From CAYFVR01 sp046541515 (GTDB lineage: Bacteria > Desulfobacterota > Desulfobacteria > Desulfobacterales > Desulfococcaceae): 21,325 bases of DNA. Positions 20,838-21,325 of this stretch are shown in pieces. A model generated the notes under the pieces. That model saw only the letters and a program-made list of their open reading frames with translations, did no database searches and had not been told where the DNA came from. Where the stretch lies: positions 1-21,325 of the forward strand of contig JBKHDD010000078.1 of the NCBI GenBank assembly GCA_046541515.1, in the 5' to 3' direction. The number at the start of each line of letters is the position of its first letter. Position 1 is the stretch's first letter. The translations under genes were made by a program, and so were the position numbers.

Positions 20838-21325
20838 ATGAACCATCGAAAATCCATCGTTCTGGCTTTTTCAGTTTTTTCTCTATTGTGGCTGGCGTCC
20901 GCCGCGTCGGGGAATGTGGGCGTTTTCGAGGAAAAGGGCGGCGCCGAAAATCCGTTCAATCAGTTTAATTCGAATGGATTTTTTCGCACTTCTCCGGCGC
21001 TGGGAGATTTGACCGGAGATGAAAAATTGGAGGCGGTCATTGGTTATTGGGATTCTGCATCTGATGGAAAAATTGGTTTTTTCACGCTGAACGCATCCAA
21101 TCAATATGAAAGCGACGCGGCTTTTTCTCTTCTCGAAGCGGATGGATCCACGCCCATTTCCGGATTTGGCACCAATATCGAGGTCAAGCCAACGCTTTGG
21201 GATTGGGACGGGGATGGAAATCTCGATTTGTTCGTCGGAACATCGGCCGATACGGGAAAAATCCTCTACTTCCAGAACAACGGCAGCAACGGATTCGTTA
21301 AAAACGATGATGGAAATCCGTTCAA
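20838..21325 (+). CDS. Secreted VCBS/FG-GAP repeat protein, 3' end beyond the window
   Basis: My reading of this frame gives about 162 codons with no stop. The ATG follows GGAGG at a good distance. Residues 1-24 are a signal peptide (MNHRKSIVLAFSVFSLLWLA, then ASA) with likely cleavage near SAA or ASA. The mature part begins with two FG-GAP/VCBS-type repeats: PALGDLTGDEKLEAVIGYWD and PTLWDWDGDGNLDLFVG. The second carries the calcium-loop pattern D-x-D-G-D-G-x-x-D, and IGFFTLN and ILYFQNN close the blades. Such repeats build beta-propellers in adhesins and cell-surface proteins. The codons use A/T at third positions (AAT, GAT, GGA, TTT) much more than the genes to the left, so it may be laterally acquired or under different selection. 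Confidence 0.88.
   Translation, partial: MNHRKSIVLAFSVFSLLWLASAASGNVGVFEEKGGAENPFNQFNSNGFFRTSPALGDLTGDEKLEAVIGYWDSASDGKIGFFTLNASNQYESDAAFSLLEADGSTPISGFGTNIEVKPTLWDWDGDGNLDLFVGTSADTGKILYFQNNGSNGFVKNDDGNPF

Noticed and set aside
20004..20846. A 280-codon minus-strand frame across the right-hand spacer
   Set aside because: It overlaps the CxxC protein gene in another frame, crosses two promoters and has a basic, low-complexity product.

Overview
The window is GC-rich bacterial DNA with dense, mostly co-directional gene strings that often overlap by four bases (ATGA or GTGA). From about 1,400 to the right end it reads as a Gram-negative chromosome, most likely from the Desulfobacterota (former Deltaproteobacteria). 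The support is several lipobox proteins and the order xerC-hslV-hslU-argB-argD-argF, which I know from that group (for example Geobacter-type genomes). The lineage is an inference, because no rRNA or tRNA gene is present.

Left end (1-1,400, minus strand): a partial FkbM-type methyltransferase and a coiled-coil protein of the kind found in surface-polysaccharide clusters. Their codon use is rich in GCG and GAG and differs from the rest. They join the arginine genes inside argF. The ArgF reading frame is normal to about residue 214, then continues as a short tail resembling the C-terminus of a polysaccharide ABC-transporter ATPase. The two halves meet at the heptapeptide DPAEAVA, which is plausible in both families, so a chimeric assembly join is the leading explanation and a real recombination the alternative.

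Arginine and proteostasis block (1,334-8,343, minus strand, transcribed right to left): a small SAP/Rho-N-like basic protein, a HAD-family phosphatase, XerC, the HslVU protease, then ArgB, ArgD and the broken ArgF. A possible heat-shock promoter precedes hslV.

Second minus-strand operon (8,405-13,601): a sigma70-type promoter with a perfect -35 drives an unknown lipoprotein, CoaBC (coenzyme A synthesis), a family 4 uracil-DNA glycosylase, and a membrane pair made of a full-length NfeD protease and a slipin. It ends at a 12-bp-stem terminator. The promoter overlaps the start of the divergent xerD.

Plus-strand block (13,553-19,985): XerD, a small unknown protein with its own promoter and terminator, two paralogous NlpC/P60 lipoproteins whose catalytic cysteine sits in an unusual three-cysteine cluster, then an alpha/beta hydrolase followed by a DEAD-box RNA helicase. 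The intergenic spacers here carry a 33-bp direct repeat, REP-like repeats and several dyads placed on promoters.

Right end: a minus-strand unknown protein with a CxxC motif, and a divergent, AT-richer gene for a secreted VCBS/FG-GAP repeat protein that runs off the window.

I found no CRISPR array, insertion sequence, prophage or obvious defence system. Most of the window is housekeeping. The points that deserve a second look are the argF junction, the cysteine-rich NlpC/P60 pair, the promoter-plus-terminator leader next to the Rho-N-like gene, and the operator-like dyads.
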